Origin: Anaerotruncus massiliensis (ex Togo et al. 2026)
GTDB lineage: Bacteria; Bacillota; Clostridia; Oscillospirales; Ruminococcaceae
DNA length: 64,000 bases
Assembly: GCF_900199635.1 (NCBI RefSeq)
Contig: NZ_LT962687.1
Location: 432,863 to 496,862, forward strand
Direction: 5' to 3'
Below, piece after piece: positions 25,020 through 33,603 of this stretch; within the stretch, counting starts at the first letter, position 1; every line of letters starts with the position of its first letter. The notes below the pieces were generated by a model. It worked only from the letters and a program-made list of their open reading frames with translations, was not told the DNA's origin and did no database searches. The position numbers and the translations under genes were made by a program.

Positions 25020-25041
25020 GAGAAAACGATTACCCGTTTTC
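25020..25041 (+). promoter_or_regulatory. Downstream operator box O2
   Basis: GAGAAAACGATTACCC is repeated from O1, and here it also forms an inverted repeat (GAAAACG, 6 nt, CGTTTTC, 25022-25041). It starts a few bases past the expected transcription start, a blocking position. With O1 it could form a repression loop. Confidence 0.65.
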
Positions 25042-25091
25042 GACACTTTCCGCCCCGACCGGGACGGGACAACATGTTAGGAGGAAATTCA

Positions 25092-26120
25092 ATGAAAAAG
25101 ATCATCGCGATTCTTTTGGCTATGGCAATCGGTCTGAGCCTGGCGGCCTGCGGGTCCACCCCCGCCCAGCCTTCCCAGCCCGCGGCTGAGGCTTCGAGCA
25201 CCGACGCGGCTCCCGCCGAGAGCGCCCCGGCCGCCGAGGGCAAGGCGGAATACGCCGTTGTCCTGAAGGTTCTCTCCAGCCAGTTCTGGCAGACCATGCG
25301 CGACGGCATCCAGGCCGAGGCCGACAAGATGGGCATCAAGGTCGACATCTACGCCGCCAACACCGAGGACGACGTCGAGGGACAGGTCACCCTGCTCGAG
25401 AACGCCATCTCCACCGGCTATAAGGCGATCGGCGTGGCTCCGATCTCCGACGTGAACCTGAACAACGCGATTGCTGATGCGACCTCCAAGGGCATCAAGA
25501 TCGTCAACATCGACGAGAAGGTCAATATGGACGCGCTCGCCGAGCTGGGCGGCGCCTGCACCGCTTATGTCGCCACCGACAACGTGGCGGTCGGCAAACT
25601 CGGCGCCGAGTACCTGATCGAGCAGATCGGCGGCGCCGGTGAAGTCGCCATCGTCGAGGGCAAGGCCGGCGCGGTTTCCGGTGAGAACCGCCGCGACGGC
25701 GCGAAGGCCGCCTTTGAAGCCGCGGGCCTCACGATCGTTGAGAGCCAGCCGGCCGACTGGGACCGCACCAAGGCGTATGACGTCGCCACCAACTACATCA
25801 CCGCGCATCCCGACCTCAAGGCGATCTACTGCTGCAACGACACCATGGCGATGGGCGTGCAGGAGGCTGTCGAGGCTTCCGGCAAGGACATCAAGGTCTG
25901 CGGCACCGACGGCAACGACGATGCGATCCAGTCCGTCGCGGACGGCAAGCTCGCCGCCACCGTCGCGCAGGACCCCGCCGCCGTCGGCGCGAAGGGCCTG
26001 CAGCTGATGGTCGAGGCCGTTGAGAACGACGCGGCGATGGAGCCCGGCGCCGAAGTCCCGGTCTACGGCATCGACGCGATCCTCATCACCAGCGAGAACG
26101 CCTCCGAGTATATCAAGTAA
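25092..26120 (+). CDS. alsB: D-allose/ribose-type ABC transporter substrate-binding lipoprotein
   Basis: This 342-residue lipoprotein has a signal peptide with lipobox (LSLAACG), an Ala/Pro/Glu linker, and a periplasmic-binding protein type 1 fold. Sugar-site patterns include VVLKVLSSQFWQTMRDG, VAPISDVNLNNAI and CCNDTMAMGVQEA. It captures the sugar outside the cell and hands it to the AlsA/AlsC complex. The identity as an allose binder is inferred from the alsE- and alsK-like genes downstream. AGGAGG precedes the ATG. Two GC-rich hairpins follow and may set a higher level for this gene than for the rest of the operon. Confidence 0.88.
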   Translation: MKKIIAILLAMAIGLSLAACGSTPAQPSQPAAEASSTDAAPAESAPAAEGKAEYAVVLKVLSSQFWQTMRDGIQAEADKMGIKVDIYAANTEDDVEGQVTLLENAISTGYKAIGVAPISDVNLNNAIADATSKGIKIVNIDEKVNMDALAELGGACTAYVATDNVAVGKLGAEYLIEQIGGAGEVAIVEGKAGAVSGENRRDGAKAAFEAAGLTIVESQPADWDRTKAYDVATNYITAHPDLKAIYCCNDTMAMGVQEAVEASGKDIKVCGTDGNDDAIQSVADGKLAATVAQDPAAVGAKGLQLMVEAVENDAAMEPGAEVPVYGIDAILITSENASEYIK

Positions 26121-26126
26121 TCACCC

Positions 26127-26217
26127 GACGCAGACGCGCCGCCGCCGCCCCGCAGGGGGCGGCGCTGCGTCAGGCGCTGCGAGTGGCAGGCACCGCGCCC
26201 CCGGCGGGGCGCCTGCC
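26127..26217 (+). promoter_or_regulatory. Intercistronic double hairpin between binding protein and ATPase genes
   Basis: A long hairpin (outer stem GACGCAG / CTGCGTC, inner GCCGCC-rich stem, 26127-26171) is followed by a second (GGCAGGC / GCCTGCC, 26185-26217). No T run follows, so mRNA stabilisation or partial attenuation is more likely than full termination. Confidence 0.6.
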
Positions 26218-26279
26218 CAGCTGACCGCGTCTGGCGGCGGTGCCGGAAATGATCATCTCTTTGAAAGGGGAGGGCGCGA

Positions 26280-27806
26280 TTGGAACCCATCATCCAAATG
26301 AAAGAAATCACCAAACGCTTTCCTGGCGTTGTGGCGCTGGACCGCATCAACTTTGACGTGCGCCCCGGCGAGGTGCATGTCCTGCTGGGAGAGAACGGCG
26401 CCGGGAAATCGACCCTGATGAAGGTGCTCAGCGGCGCCTACAGGCCGGACGGTGGGACCATCGTGCTGGAGGGCAAGGAGTATTCCCACCTCACGCCGCA
26501 CCTGTCCGCCGAGGGCGGCATCAGCATCATCTACCAGGAGCTGAGCGTGGTCAACTGGCTGGACATCCGCGAAAACATCTTCATGGGCCGCCTGCCGATG
26601 AAGCACGCGGGCCCGCTGGCCGTGGTCGACTACGCCGAAATGAACGCACGCACCGAGGAACTGCTCAAAAAGGTCAACCTCACGAACCGCAAGCCGACCA
26701 CCAGCGTGGGCGACCTGAGCATCAGTGAAAAGCAGATGGTCGAGATCGCCAAGTCGGTTGCCTTTAACGCGAAGGTCATCGTCATGGACGAACCGACCTC
26801 CTCGCTGACCGAGGAGGAGGTCCAGAAGCTCTTCGTCATCATCCGCCAGCTCAAGGAAGAGGGCAAGGGCGTGGTGTTCATCTCCCACAAGCTCTCCGAG
26901 ATCGCCGAAATCGGCGACCGCATCACGATCATGAAGGACGGCGGCTATGTGGGCACCTACCAGGTGGCCGACCTCACCACCGACGACATGGTCCGGCTGA
27001 TGGTCGGACGCGAGATCAAGGGCACCTACCAGCACAAGCCGGAGGAGCACTACGAATTCGGCGACGTGATGTTCGAATGCAAAAACCTCACCCGCAAGGA
27101 CGGCAGGGCGAAGGACATCTCCTTCAGCCTGCGCCGGGGCGAGATCCTCGGGTTCTCGGGGCTCGTCGGCGCGGGGCGCAGCGAGACGATGTGCGCCATC
27201 TACGGCGCCGCGCCCAAGGCCTCGGGCGAAGTGTGGCTCGAAGGCAGGCGGCTCACGATCAAGAACCCCTACCAGGCGTTGCGCCAGGGGATCGGGATGG
27301 TGACCGAGAACCGCCGTGAAACGGGCTTTTTCCAGAACTTCAGCAACAAGCGCAACATCTCCATCGCCTACCAGCTCAAGCGCTCCTCCCTCGACGGGAT
27401 GCTGGGGCTGACCAACAACGCCGAGGAGCAGCGGCTCGCCGAAAAGGAGCGCGCGGACATCCAGATCAAATGCGCCTCCCTCGAGCAGCTCACCTCGCAG
27501 CTCTCGGGCGGCAACCAGCAGAAGGTCATCCTCGGCAAATGGATGGCGGCCGGCGTCAAGCTGCTCATCTTCGACGAGCCCACCAAGGGCATCGACGTCG
27601 GGACCAAGAGCGAGATCTACAAGCTGATGCGCGGGCTTGCCGACGGAGGAATCGGGGTCATCGTGGTCTCCAGCGAAATGCCGGAGCTGCTCGGCCTCTG
27701 CGACCGGATCGCCGTCATGGCGGACGGCAGGATCACAGAAATCTACGAAGTGGCGGACGCGACCGAGGAAAAGCTCGCGAAGGCCGCTACCGGCGAAACT
27801 GCATGA
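26280..27806 (+). CDS. alsA: Sugar ABC transporter ATP-binding protein (RbsA/AlsA type)
   Basis: This 508-residue protein has two ABC ATPase domains in tandem, as in ribose/allose importers. The first has Walker A GENGAGKST, signature LSISEKQMVE and Walker B VIVMDEPTS. The second has a degenerate Walker A (GLVGAGRSE), signature LSGGNQQKV and Walker B LLIFDEPTKG. The start is a TTG at 26280 with GGGGAGGG about 5 nt upstream. It powers import through the permease encoded next, whose ATG option overlaps its stop. Confidence 0.95.
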   Translation: MEPIIQMKEITKRFPGVVALDRINFDVRPGEVHVLLGENGAGKSTLMKVLSGAYRPDGGTIVLEGKEYSHLTPHLSAEGGISIIYQELSVVNWLDIRENIFMGRLPMKHAGPLAVVDYAEMNARTEELLKKVNLTNRKPTTSVGDLSISEKQMVEIAKSVAFNAKVIVMDEPTSSLTEEEVQKLFVIIRQLKEEGKGVVFISHKLSEIAEIGDRITIMKDGGYVGTYQVADLTTDDMVRLMVGREIKGTYQHKPEEHYEFGDVMFECKNLTRKDGRAKDISFSLRRGEILGFSGLVGAGRSETMCAIYGAAPKASGEVWLEGRRLTIKNPYQALRQGIGMVTENRRETGFFQNFSNKRNISIAYQLKRSSLDGMLGLTNNAEEQRLAEKERADIQIKCASLEQLTSQLSGGNQQKVILGKWMAAGVKLLIFDEPTKGIDVGTKSEIYKLMRGLADGGIGVIVVSSEMPELLGLCDRIAVMADGRITEIYEVADATEEKLAKAATGETA

Positions 27807-27823
27807 CACGGGAGGAGAGCAAG

Positions 27824-28798
27824 TTGAAAACGATCACGAAACGGTCCTTCACCTTCAGCGATTACTGGGATCGCTACAGCACGATCACGATCCTCGCGAT
27901 CATGGTCGTCGTATTCGGAATCCTGCGGCCCACCACCTTTTTGACGGGCGGCAACCTCGTCAAGGTGATGGAGCAGAGCTCGATCACCATCCTGCTGGGC
28001 CTGGGCGAATTCTTTGCCATCCTGCTCGGCGGCATCGACCTGAGCGTCAGCTCGATCATGGCCCTCTCCGGCGCGCTCACCGCGCAGCTGATGGTCAACG
28101 CCGGGTTTCACCCGGTCGTCGCCATCCTCGTCGGCGTGCTGCTGTTCGGCGCCTTCATCGGCTTCTTAAACGGCGTGCTCGTCACCGCCACCGGCCTGCC
28201 CCCCTTCATCATTACGCTGGGCACCCAGGCCATCCTGCGCAGCCTCGTCTACATCATCACCGACGCGCGCGCCGTCTCCGGCCTGCCGGTGGCTTTCTCC
28301 AAGACGATGGGCGGCAAGCTGTTCGGCGTCGTCCCGGTGCCCATCCTCGTGGCGCTCATCACCGCGACGGTGCTCACCTTCCTGACGACCAAATGCCAGT
28401 GCGGCCGCAACCTCTACGCCCTCGGCGGCAACTCGCAGTCCGCCTGGTACGCCGGCATCACCGTCAAAAAGCACACCATCCTCGCGTTCTCGATCTCGGG
28501 CGTCTGCGCGGCGCTGGCCGGCATGGTCAACATCGCCCGCCTCGCCGCCGCCGAGCCCAACGCCGGCACCGGCTACGAGACCTTCGCCATCGAGGCCGTC
28601 ATCATCGGCGGCGCCTCCTTCTTCGGCGGCGTCGGCAAGATCCCCAAAGTCGTCATCGGCGGCCTGATCATCGGCGTCATCAACAACGGCCTCAACATGG
28701 TCGGCGTCTCCAGCTACTACCAGCAACTGGCGATGGGCTGCCTGCTCATCCTGGCCGTGACCCTCGACCGGTTCTTCGGCGCGAGCAGGAAGAACTGA
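27824..28798 (+). CDS. alsC: Sugar ABC transporter permease (RbsC/AlsC type)
   Basis: This 324-residue membrane protein has about ten transmembrane segments and the BPD_transp_2 family patterns (ILLGGIDLSVSSIMALSG, NALYALGGN-like NLYALGGNSQSAWYAGI). The TTG at 27824 has GGAGGAG 6 nt upstream and is preferred. An in-frame ATG at 27803, overlapping the alsA stop as ATGA, is the alternative and would add seven residues. It forms the channel of the allose importer. Confidence 0.93.
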   Translation: MKTITKRSFTFSDYWDRYSTITILAIMVVVFGILRPTTFLTGGNLVKVMEQSSITILLGLGEFFAILLGGIDLSVSSIMALSGALTAQLMVNAGFHPVVAILVGVLLFGAFIGFLNGVLVTATGLPPFIITLGTQAILRSLVYIITDARAVSGLPVAFSKTMGGKLFGVVPVPILVALITATVLTFLTTKCQCGRNLYALGGNSQSAWYAGITVKKHTILAFSISGVCAALAGMVNIARLAAAEPNAGTGYETFAIEAVIIGGASFFGGVGKIPKVVIGGLIIGVINNGLNMVGVSSYYQQLAMGCLLILAVTLDRFFGASRKN

Positions 28799-28880
28799 CC
28801 GGCGCGCTCCCGATTTTCCCCACTCCCGCCCCGCCCGCCGGGGCGGGGGACCTATAGATTTGTCGGAGGTACTTGTTATC

Positions 28881-29564
28881 ATGAAACCTGAATTTTCCGT
28901 GAGCCTGATGTGCATGGATTTCCTGGACATCAAGCATCAGATCGAGGTGCTCGACCAGAAGGCCGACGGCTACCACATCGATATCATGGACGGCCACTAC
29001 TGCAAGAACATCACCCTCAGTCCCGATTTCATGCGGGCCTGCGCGCGGGTGGCGAAAAAGCCGATGGACGTCCACCTGATGACCACCAACCCCAACGACT
29101 GGATCGACGCCTGCGCCCAGGCGGGCGCGGCGCTCATCAGCCCCCACGCGGAGACGATCAACACCGACTGCTTCCGCACCCTCAACCACATCAGGGACGC
29201 GGGCTGCAAGGTGGGCGTCACCCTCAACCCGGCGACCCCGCTCTCCTATTGCAAGCACTACCTCAACCGCATCGACGTGCTCACGCTGATGACGGTGGAC
29301 GTGGGCTTCGCGGGGCAGCCGTTCATCACCGAGATGCTCGACAAGATCGCCGAGGCCAAGCGCCTGCGGGAGGAAAACGGCTGGCATTACCGGATCATGA
29401 TCGACGGCTCCTGCAATAAGAAAACCTTCAAGCGGCTCTATGACGCGGGCGCGGAGACCTTTATCCTCGGCACCTCGGGGCTCTTCAGCCTGGACGCGGA
29501 CCTCGCGGCCGCATATGACAAGATGAAAGGACAGTTTGAGGAAGAAACCGGCGTCAAACTGTGA
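28881..29564 (+). CDS. alsE: D-allulose-6-phosphate 3-epimerase
   Basis: This 227-residue TIM-barrel enzyme of the ribulose-phosphate 3-epimerase family closely follows AlsE (SLMCMDFLDIKHQIE, HIDIMDGHYCKNITLSPDF, MTVDVGFAGQPFI, IDGSCNKKT). It converts D-allulose 6-phosphate to fructose 6-phosphate, the last step of allose breakdown. Catalytic Asp residues are in HIDIMDGH and MIDGSC, and His33-type metal ligands are visible. The ATG at 28881 is used with GGAGG 11 nt upstream. It lies in the allose operon between transporter and kinase genes. Confidence 0.93.
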   Translation: MKPEFSVSLMCMDFLDIKHQIEVLDQKADGYHIDIMDGHYCKNITLSPDFMRACARVAKKPMDVHLMTTNPNDWIDACAQAGAALISPHAETINTDCFRTLNHIRDAGCKVGVTLNPATPLSYCKHYLNRIDVLTLMTVDVGFAGQPFITEMLDKIAEAKRLREENGWHYRIMIDGSCNKKTFKRLYDAGAETFILGTSGLFSLDADLAAAYDKMKGQFEEETGVKL

Positions 29565-29579
29565 ACGGGAGGCCAGACC

Positions 29580-30512
29580 ATGAACGGATCGGAAGCGTAT
29601 GTGCTCGGGATTGATATCGGCGGCACGAATATGCGGTTCGGCCTGGTGGACGGGTCGCACCGGCTGTCGGCGTTCGAGCGGCAGAGCACGCGGGATACCT
29701 TCCTGGAGGACTGCGACCCCGCGCAGAAGCTGGCCGCGTGCATCCGCGGCTACTGCGGGCGCAACCTCGGCGGAAAGATGCCCAAGGCCGTCTCGATCGG
29801 CTTTCCCTCCACCATCAACCGCGCGCGCACCGTCGTGGTGCAGACCCCGAACATCGCCTGCATCCCGGACGATTTCGCCGTCGTCGACGCGCTCGAATCC
29901 GCGCTCGGCATCCCGGTCTTCATCAACCGGGACGTCAACTACCTGCTGCTCTTCGACCTCGAGGACCTCGGCGTCACCGCGCAGGACTGCGTGGCGGGCA
30001 TCTATTTCGGCACCGGCATCGGCAACGCCGTGATGGTCAACGGAAAGATCCTGCTGGGCCGCAACGGCGTCGCCGCGGAGCTCGGACACCTGCCCGTCTA
30101 CGGCAACAAGCGGGTGTGCATGTGCGGCAATGTGAGCTGTATGGAGACGGTCGTCTCGGGCATCGCGCTCGAACGGATCCAGGCGCAGCATTTCCCCGGC
30201 ACCCCGATCAACCAGCTTTTCGCCCGGCACATGGATTCCTGCGTCATGCAGGACTTCCTCGAGGGCATGGGACAGGCGGTCGCGGCGGAGGCCAACCTCT
30301 TCGACCCCGACTGCGTCATCCTGGGGGGCGGCCTGCTCCAGATGGAGGGCTTCCCGCGCGGCGCACTGGAGGAAGCGGTGCACCGCTACGCCCGCAAGCC
30401 CTACCCCGAGCGGACGCTCGACCTCCGCTATTCGCGTCCCAACCAGGCCAACGGCCCGGTCGGCGCGGCCATCTACGCCGAAAAGCGGCTGGCGGACCCC
30501 AGCTACCTGTAA
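29580..30512 (+). CDS. alsK: D-allose kinase (ROK family)
   Basis: This 310-residue ROK kinase has the phosphate motif DIGGTNMRFG, the ROK signature with zinc ligands (GHLPVYGNKRVCMCGNVSCMET) and a C-terminal VILGGGLLQMEGFPR. It resembles AlsK more than glucokinases in the motifs INRDVNYLLLFDLED and NLFDPDCVILGGG. It should make D-allose 6-phosphate, the substrate of the RpiB/AlsI isomerase encoded next. The gene follows alsE by 15 nt. Confidence 0.92.
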   Translation: MNGSEAYVLGIDIGGTNMRFGLVDGSHRLSAFERQSTRDTFLEDCDPAQKLAACIRGYCGRNLGGKMPKAVSIGFPSTINRARTVVVQTPNIACIPDDFAVVDALESALGIPVFINRDVNYLLLFDLEDLGVTAQDCVAGIYFGTGIGNAVMVNGKILLGRNGVAAELGHLPVYGNKRVCMCGNVSCMETVVSGIALERIQAQHFPGTPINQLFARHMDSCVMQDFLEGMGQAVAAEANLFDPDCVILGGGLLQMEGFPRGALEEAVHRYARKPYPERTLDLRYSRPNQANGPVGAAIYAEKRLADPSYL

Positions 30513-30525
30513 ACGAAACAAAACA

Positions 30526-30561
30526 GCCCGGGCGGCGCGGTTTTGCGCGGGCCCGGGCTTG
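30526..30561 (+). promoter_or_regulatory. Intercistronic hairpin between alsK and rpiB
   Basis: CAGCCCGGG pairs imperfectly with CCCGGGCTTG around a GC-rich loop. No T run follows, so it is probably an mRNA processing or stability element. Confidence 0.45.
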
Positions 30562-30586
30562 TGATTTCAGAATGGAGGAACTCGCC

Positions 30587-31048
30587 ATGAAACTTGCCAT
30601 TGGAAACGACCACGTCGCGGTCGAGATGAAACGGGAGATCAAGGCCTATCTCGAGGAGAAGGGCATCGAGGTCGTCGACGTCGGCACCAACAGCACCGAG
30701 CGGTTCAACTACCCCGTCAGCGGCTACAAGGTCGCGAAGCTGGTGGCCGCGGGCGAGGTCGACGGCGGCGTGCTCATCTGCGGCACCGGCGTGGGCATCT
30801 CGCTGGCCGCCAACAAGGTCAAGGGCATCCGCGCCTGCGTGTGCAGCGAGCCCTATTCGGCCAAGCTCTCCAAGCAGCACAACAATACCAACATCATCGC
30901 CTTCGGCGCTCGGGTCATCGGCGTCGAGACCGCGAAGATGATCGTGGACGAGTGGCTGGGCGCCGCCTATGAGGGCGGCCGCCATCAGGTCCGGGTGGAC
31001 ATGATCTCCGAAATCGAGAATACAGGGGAGCTTGCAGCGGCGAAGTGA
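30587..31048 (+). CDS. rpiB: Ribose/allose-6-phosphate isomerase, RpiB family
   Basis: This 153-residue RpiB/LacAB isomerase has the N-terminal IGNDHVAVEMK, the catalytic region GVLICGTGVGISLAANKVKGIRAC and the following HNNTNIIAFGARVIG. RpiB proteins interconvert ribose/ribulose 5-phosphate and in some cases allose/allulose 6-phosphate. Its place at the end of the allose operon points to the second reaction (AlsI role), which supplies allulose 6-phosphate to AlsE. GGAGG lies 9 nt before the ATG. Copy B of the mosaic element begins right after its stop. Confidence 0.93.
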   Translation: MKLAIGNDHVAVEMKREIKAYLEEKGIEVVDVGTNSTERFNYPVSGYKVAKLVAAGEVDGGVLICGTGVGISLAANKVKGIRACVCSEPYSAKLSKQHNNTNIIAFGARVIGVETAKMIVDEWLGAAYEGGRHQVRVDMISEIENTGELAAAK

Positions 31049-31778
31049 TTTGCCGCTCGGGGAGCGGCGGAGTTGCCGGGTCCCGCCCCGGCAGGCGGGT
31101 TACTTTCTTTGCGCCAAAGAAAGTAACCAAAGAAGGGCGCCAAAGGACCCTCCGCCGGGTCCTTTGGAATCTCCGGGAGTACCTTGCCAGTACCCGCCGG
31201 TTGCCGTCACTCCCCACAGGTACACCAGCTGAGGGCTCAATTCAGGTTGCGGGCGCACCCAATAGATGAAGCCGAATGGCTCTCCAAAACCATGCGGCGG
31301 AAAACAACGCCCGTTCCGGGCGTTCGCGCGTTTTGCGCGTGCGCGGCGAAGCCGTGCAGTTTTCCGCCTCCCCGTGGGCGCTGCGTGCCACGCAAAAGCG
31401 GCCGCACCTCCCCGGAAGCACCCCCGGTACGGTTCCGGAGGCTCGCCGGCAGAGGCATTGCGCCCGCGGCGCGGCGGCGGGCGGGATGCTGTAGGCTCGT
31501 CCGCTAATCCGTGGACGGGGCGCCGCCGACTTTGGCCGCAGGCCAACCGGAGGCGGCGCGGGGGTCAAGGGGGCACAGCCCCTTGCGGTTTCTTTCCCCC
31601 ATTTCTTGTCCGCACAAGAAATGGGGTCGCCGCCGGTCGACTACCGGCAAGCCCTCCGCCTCTCGGGCGGGAAATCTAAGCCCGCCGGGGCGGGACCCGG
31701 CAATCCATGCCGCCGAAGGCGGCTCCCCTAAAGCGTCCCGAAGGGATGCGATAAAAGTCCCCTCAACTTCTGGGCGGA
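31049..31778 (+). repeat. Mosaic intergenic hairpin element, copy B
   Basis: About 730 bp fill the gap between the converging rpiB and 31779 genes, from stop codon to stop codon. The left hairpin (31098-31128) is a perfect 14-bp stem GGTTACTTTCTTTG with its complement, a different sequence from copy A. The core starts near 31167, the junction module GGCGGAAAAC..GTTTTCCGCC follows, and the right hairpin (31597-31626) has the same 13-bp stem as copy A. Small hairpins then run into the next gene's stop codon. Confidence 0.85.
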
Positions 31779-31973
31779 CTAAACATCCTCATCAGACATG
31801 AGGTGAATTCCCTGCCGGATGCCGTCGCGATAGGCTTTCTCGCTGCCCAGTTCGGATAAGAGGTTTAGGTCGTCGATGATGCGCAGAAGCAGTTTGCGGC
31901 TTGGCTTGTCAAGTGCCTGTCGAAGCAGCTGCTCGTTACAGGACAGGCGGCATTTAATGCGGTTGCGATCCAA
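31779..31973 (-). CDS. Small hypothetical protein
   Basis: This 64-residue soluble, helical protein has a leucine-rich middle (KLLLRIIDDLNLLSELGSE) and ends AYRDGIRQGIHLMSDEDV. That end recalls the C-terminal pattern of the DUF6809-like protein at 13171. Function is unknown. The start is taken as a TTG at 31973 because GGAGG lies 7 nt upstream; an earlier TTG overlaps that site. Its stop codon abuts the last hairpin of copy B. Confidence 0.6.
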   Translation of the reverse strand: MDRNRIKCRLSCNEQLLRQALDKPSRKLLLRIIDDLNLLSELGSEKAYRDGIRQGIHLMSDEDV

Positions 31974-32040
31974 AGCTGTGACCTCCAACAGGATTGTAAC
32001 AGAAATAGGAGTTCCCGTTAGGGGAAAATCGACCTAATTT

Positions 32041-32072
32041 AAAAGGCCCGCCAATTGGCGGGCCTTTTGCTA
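32041..32072 (-). terminator. Intrinsic terminator after the VTT-domain gene
   Basis: A 12-bp perfect stem (AAAAGGCCCGCC / GGCGGGCCTTTT, AATT loop) overlaps the end of the gene at 32070. Confidence 0.85.
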
Positions 32073-32777
32073 CTTCTGTTTTCGGTCGCGGAGCCTTTGC
32101 AAGATTTTGGGGCTGAAGATCATGCCGCAGATGCCGATCGCGGCGGCGACGCAGAAGATGACGATGGATTTCCGGTAATCTCCCTCGATGAGGGTGCCGC
32201 TCGCGAAGGTGTCGCATAAAATCATCGGGGCGCGCGCGGCCATTGAAATCAGGATAAAGCGCTTGAAGTCGAGCGGGGTGAGGGCGGCGAGATAGGTGAA
32301 GACGTCCTTGGGCATCGCGGGGATGAGGTAGAGGATAAAGACGATCTTCTCCAGCTTGCCGGCGTCCCGCAGGAAGGAGAGCTTCTCCTGCTCTTTCCTG
32401 GGGAACATCCGGTCGACGACGGGCTGACCGTACCGCTTGACGACGAGGAAGACAATCGTACTGCCGATGAAAATCCCGGCCAGGCAGACGAACAGGCCGC
32501 CGAACGCCCCGTAGGTGAGTCCCGCCGCGATCTGGATGGGCAGTGCGGGGATGACGCCCGAAACCACCTGCACCGTCTGGATCCCGATGAGCGCCAGCAC
32601 GCCGAGCATGCCGAAGGATTGCAGCTTTTCCTGAAAGCGGGCCATGTTCTCCGGCTCCATAAGGCCCTTGATCACCGGGTAGTACCGCCAGGTCAGATAG
32701 AGGAGCGCGCCCGCGACGGCCACGGCGGCGACCGCCGTGAGCCGCCACTTCCAGCGGCCCTTTTTCTGCTCGGCCAT
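32070..32777 (-). CDS. VTT-domain (TVP38/TMEM64, DedA-like) membrane protein
   Basis: This 235-residue membrane protein has five or six hydrophobic segments and the VTT pattern (GVIPALPIQIAAGLTYGAFGGLFVCLAG ... YLIPAMPKDVFTYLAALTPLDF). Family members are thought to move lipids or support membrane homeostasis. The ATG at 32777 gives a short basic N-terminus (MAEQKKGRWKWR); another ATG at 32789 is possible, and neither has an ideal site. Copy C of the mosaic element lies directly upstream. Confidence 0.87.
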   Translation of the reverse strand: MAEQKKGRWKWRLTAVAAVAVAGALLYLTWRYYPVIKGLMEPENMARFQEKLQSFGMLGVLALIGIQTVQVVSGVIPALPIQIAAGLTYGAFGGLFVCLAGIFIGSTIVFLVVKRYGQPVVDRMFPRKEQEKLSFLRDAGKLEKIVFILYLIPAMPKDVFTYLAALTPLDFKRFILISMAARAPMILCDTFASGTLIEGDYRKSIVIFCVAAAIGICGMIFSPKILQRLRDRKQK

Positions 32778-32794
32778 CGCGGTTCGCATCCTTT

Positions 32795-33602
32795 CTTCTG
32801 GTTTTGCCTCGCCGCTCCCACAAGGAAGCGGAAAACTGCGCGGCGCGCCGCCCGGGGAAGGTCGTATCTCCCCGGACGCACCGGTAAGAGCATTCCGGGG
32901 GCTCGCCGGCAGAGGCGTCGAGGCGCACGTCAGTTGCGGCCCCTGACCGCAACTGCCCCCGCGTTTGGACAAGCCAAAGCGCGTGCTGCGGCACTTGTCG
33001 TTGGGAGTATGCCTCCCCGTGCGCACGCCCGGTACGGCTCCTGGGGCTCTCGGGCAGAGGCGTTGCGCCTGCGGCGCGGCGGCTGATGGGTTGCTGTAGA
33101 CTGGTCCTTCGATCCGTGGTGCGGGGCCGCGACCTTTAAGGCCGCAGGCCGTCGCGGCCTGGGGGTCAAGGATTTGGCCGTAGGCCAACCTTATAGAGAA
33201 TCCGGCCCGCAGGGCCGGGTCCGCGTAGCGGACTCAAGCCGGGGGCGCGGGGCGGAGCGCCCGCGACTGCGGTCCGCAGACCGCGTTTCGGAGGCCAACC
33301 GCCGAAGGCGGCTCTTAGGCGGAGATCGGCCGTCGCGCATAGCGCGCTCCGGGCGCAGCCCAGGCAGGCCGCTTCAAGCCCCCTGCGGTTTCTTTTCCCC
33401 ATTTCTTGTCCGTACAAGAAATGGGGCCGCCCGCCGGGGCGGGACCCGGCAGGCTCCGCCGCTCCCCGAGCGGCAAACCTAAGAAGGCCCCCTGTCGGCG
33501 GGTAGCCGACAAGCCCTCCGGCCCTCGGGCGGAAAACCTAAGAAGCGCCGCCGGTCGACTACCGGCAAGCCCCGCCGCTCCCCGAGCGGCAAGCAACAGA
33601 AA
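32795..33602 (+). repeat. Mosaic intergenic hairpin element, copy C (rearranged)
   Basis: About 800 bp lie between the VTT gene and purL. The left end is a partial, degenerate core (GCGGAAAACTGCGCGGC near 32830, then a CTCGCCGGCAGAGGCG block). A second partial core follows from about 32945 (TCGGGCAGAGGCGTTGCGCC), then GC hairpins (GGCCCGCAGGGCC, GTCCGCGTAGCGGAC). The right hairpin (33397-33426) is a perfect 13-bp stem as in A and B. Two long array units run up to the purL stop. It looks like recombined pieces of at least two elements. Confidence 0.8.
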
Positions 33603-33603
33603 A

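Noticed and set aside
32795-33602. Group II intron or large catalytic RNA in the mosaic elements
   Set aside because: No domain V-like sequence, intron-encoded protein or exon-binding pattern is seen, and the modules are rearranged freely between copies.
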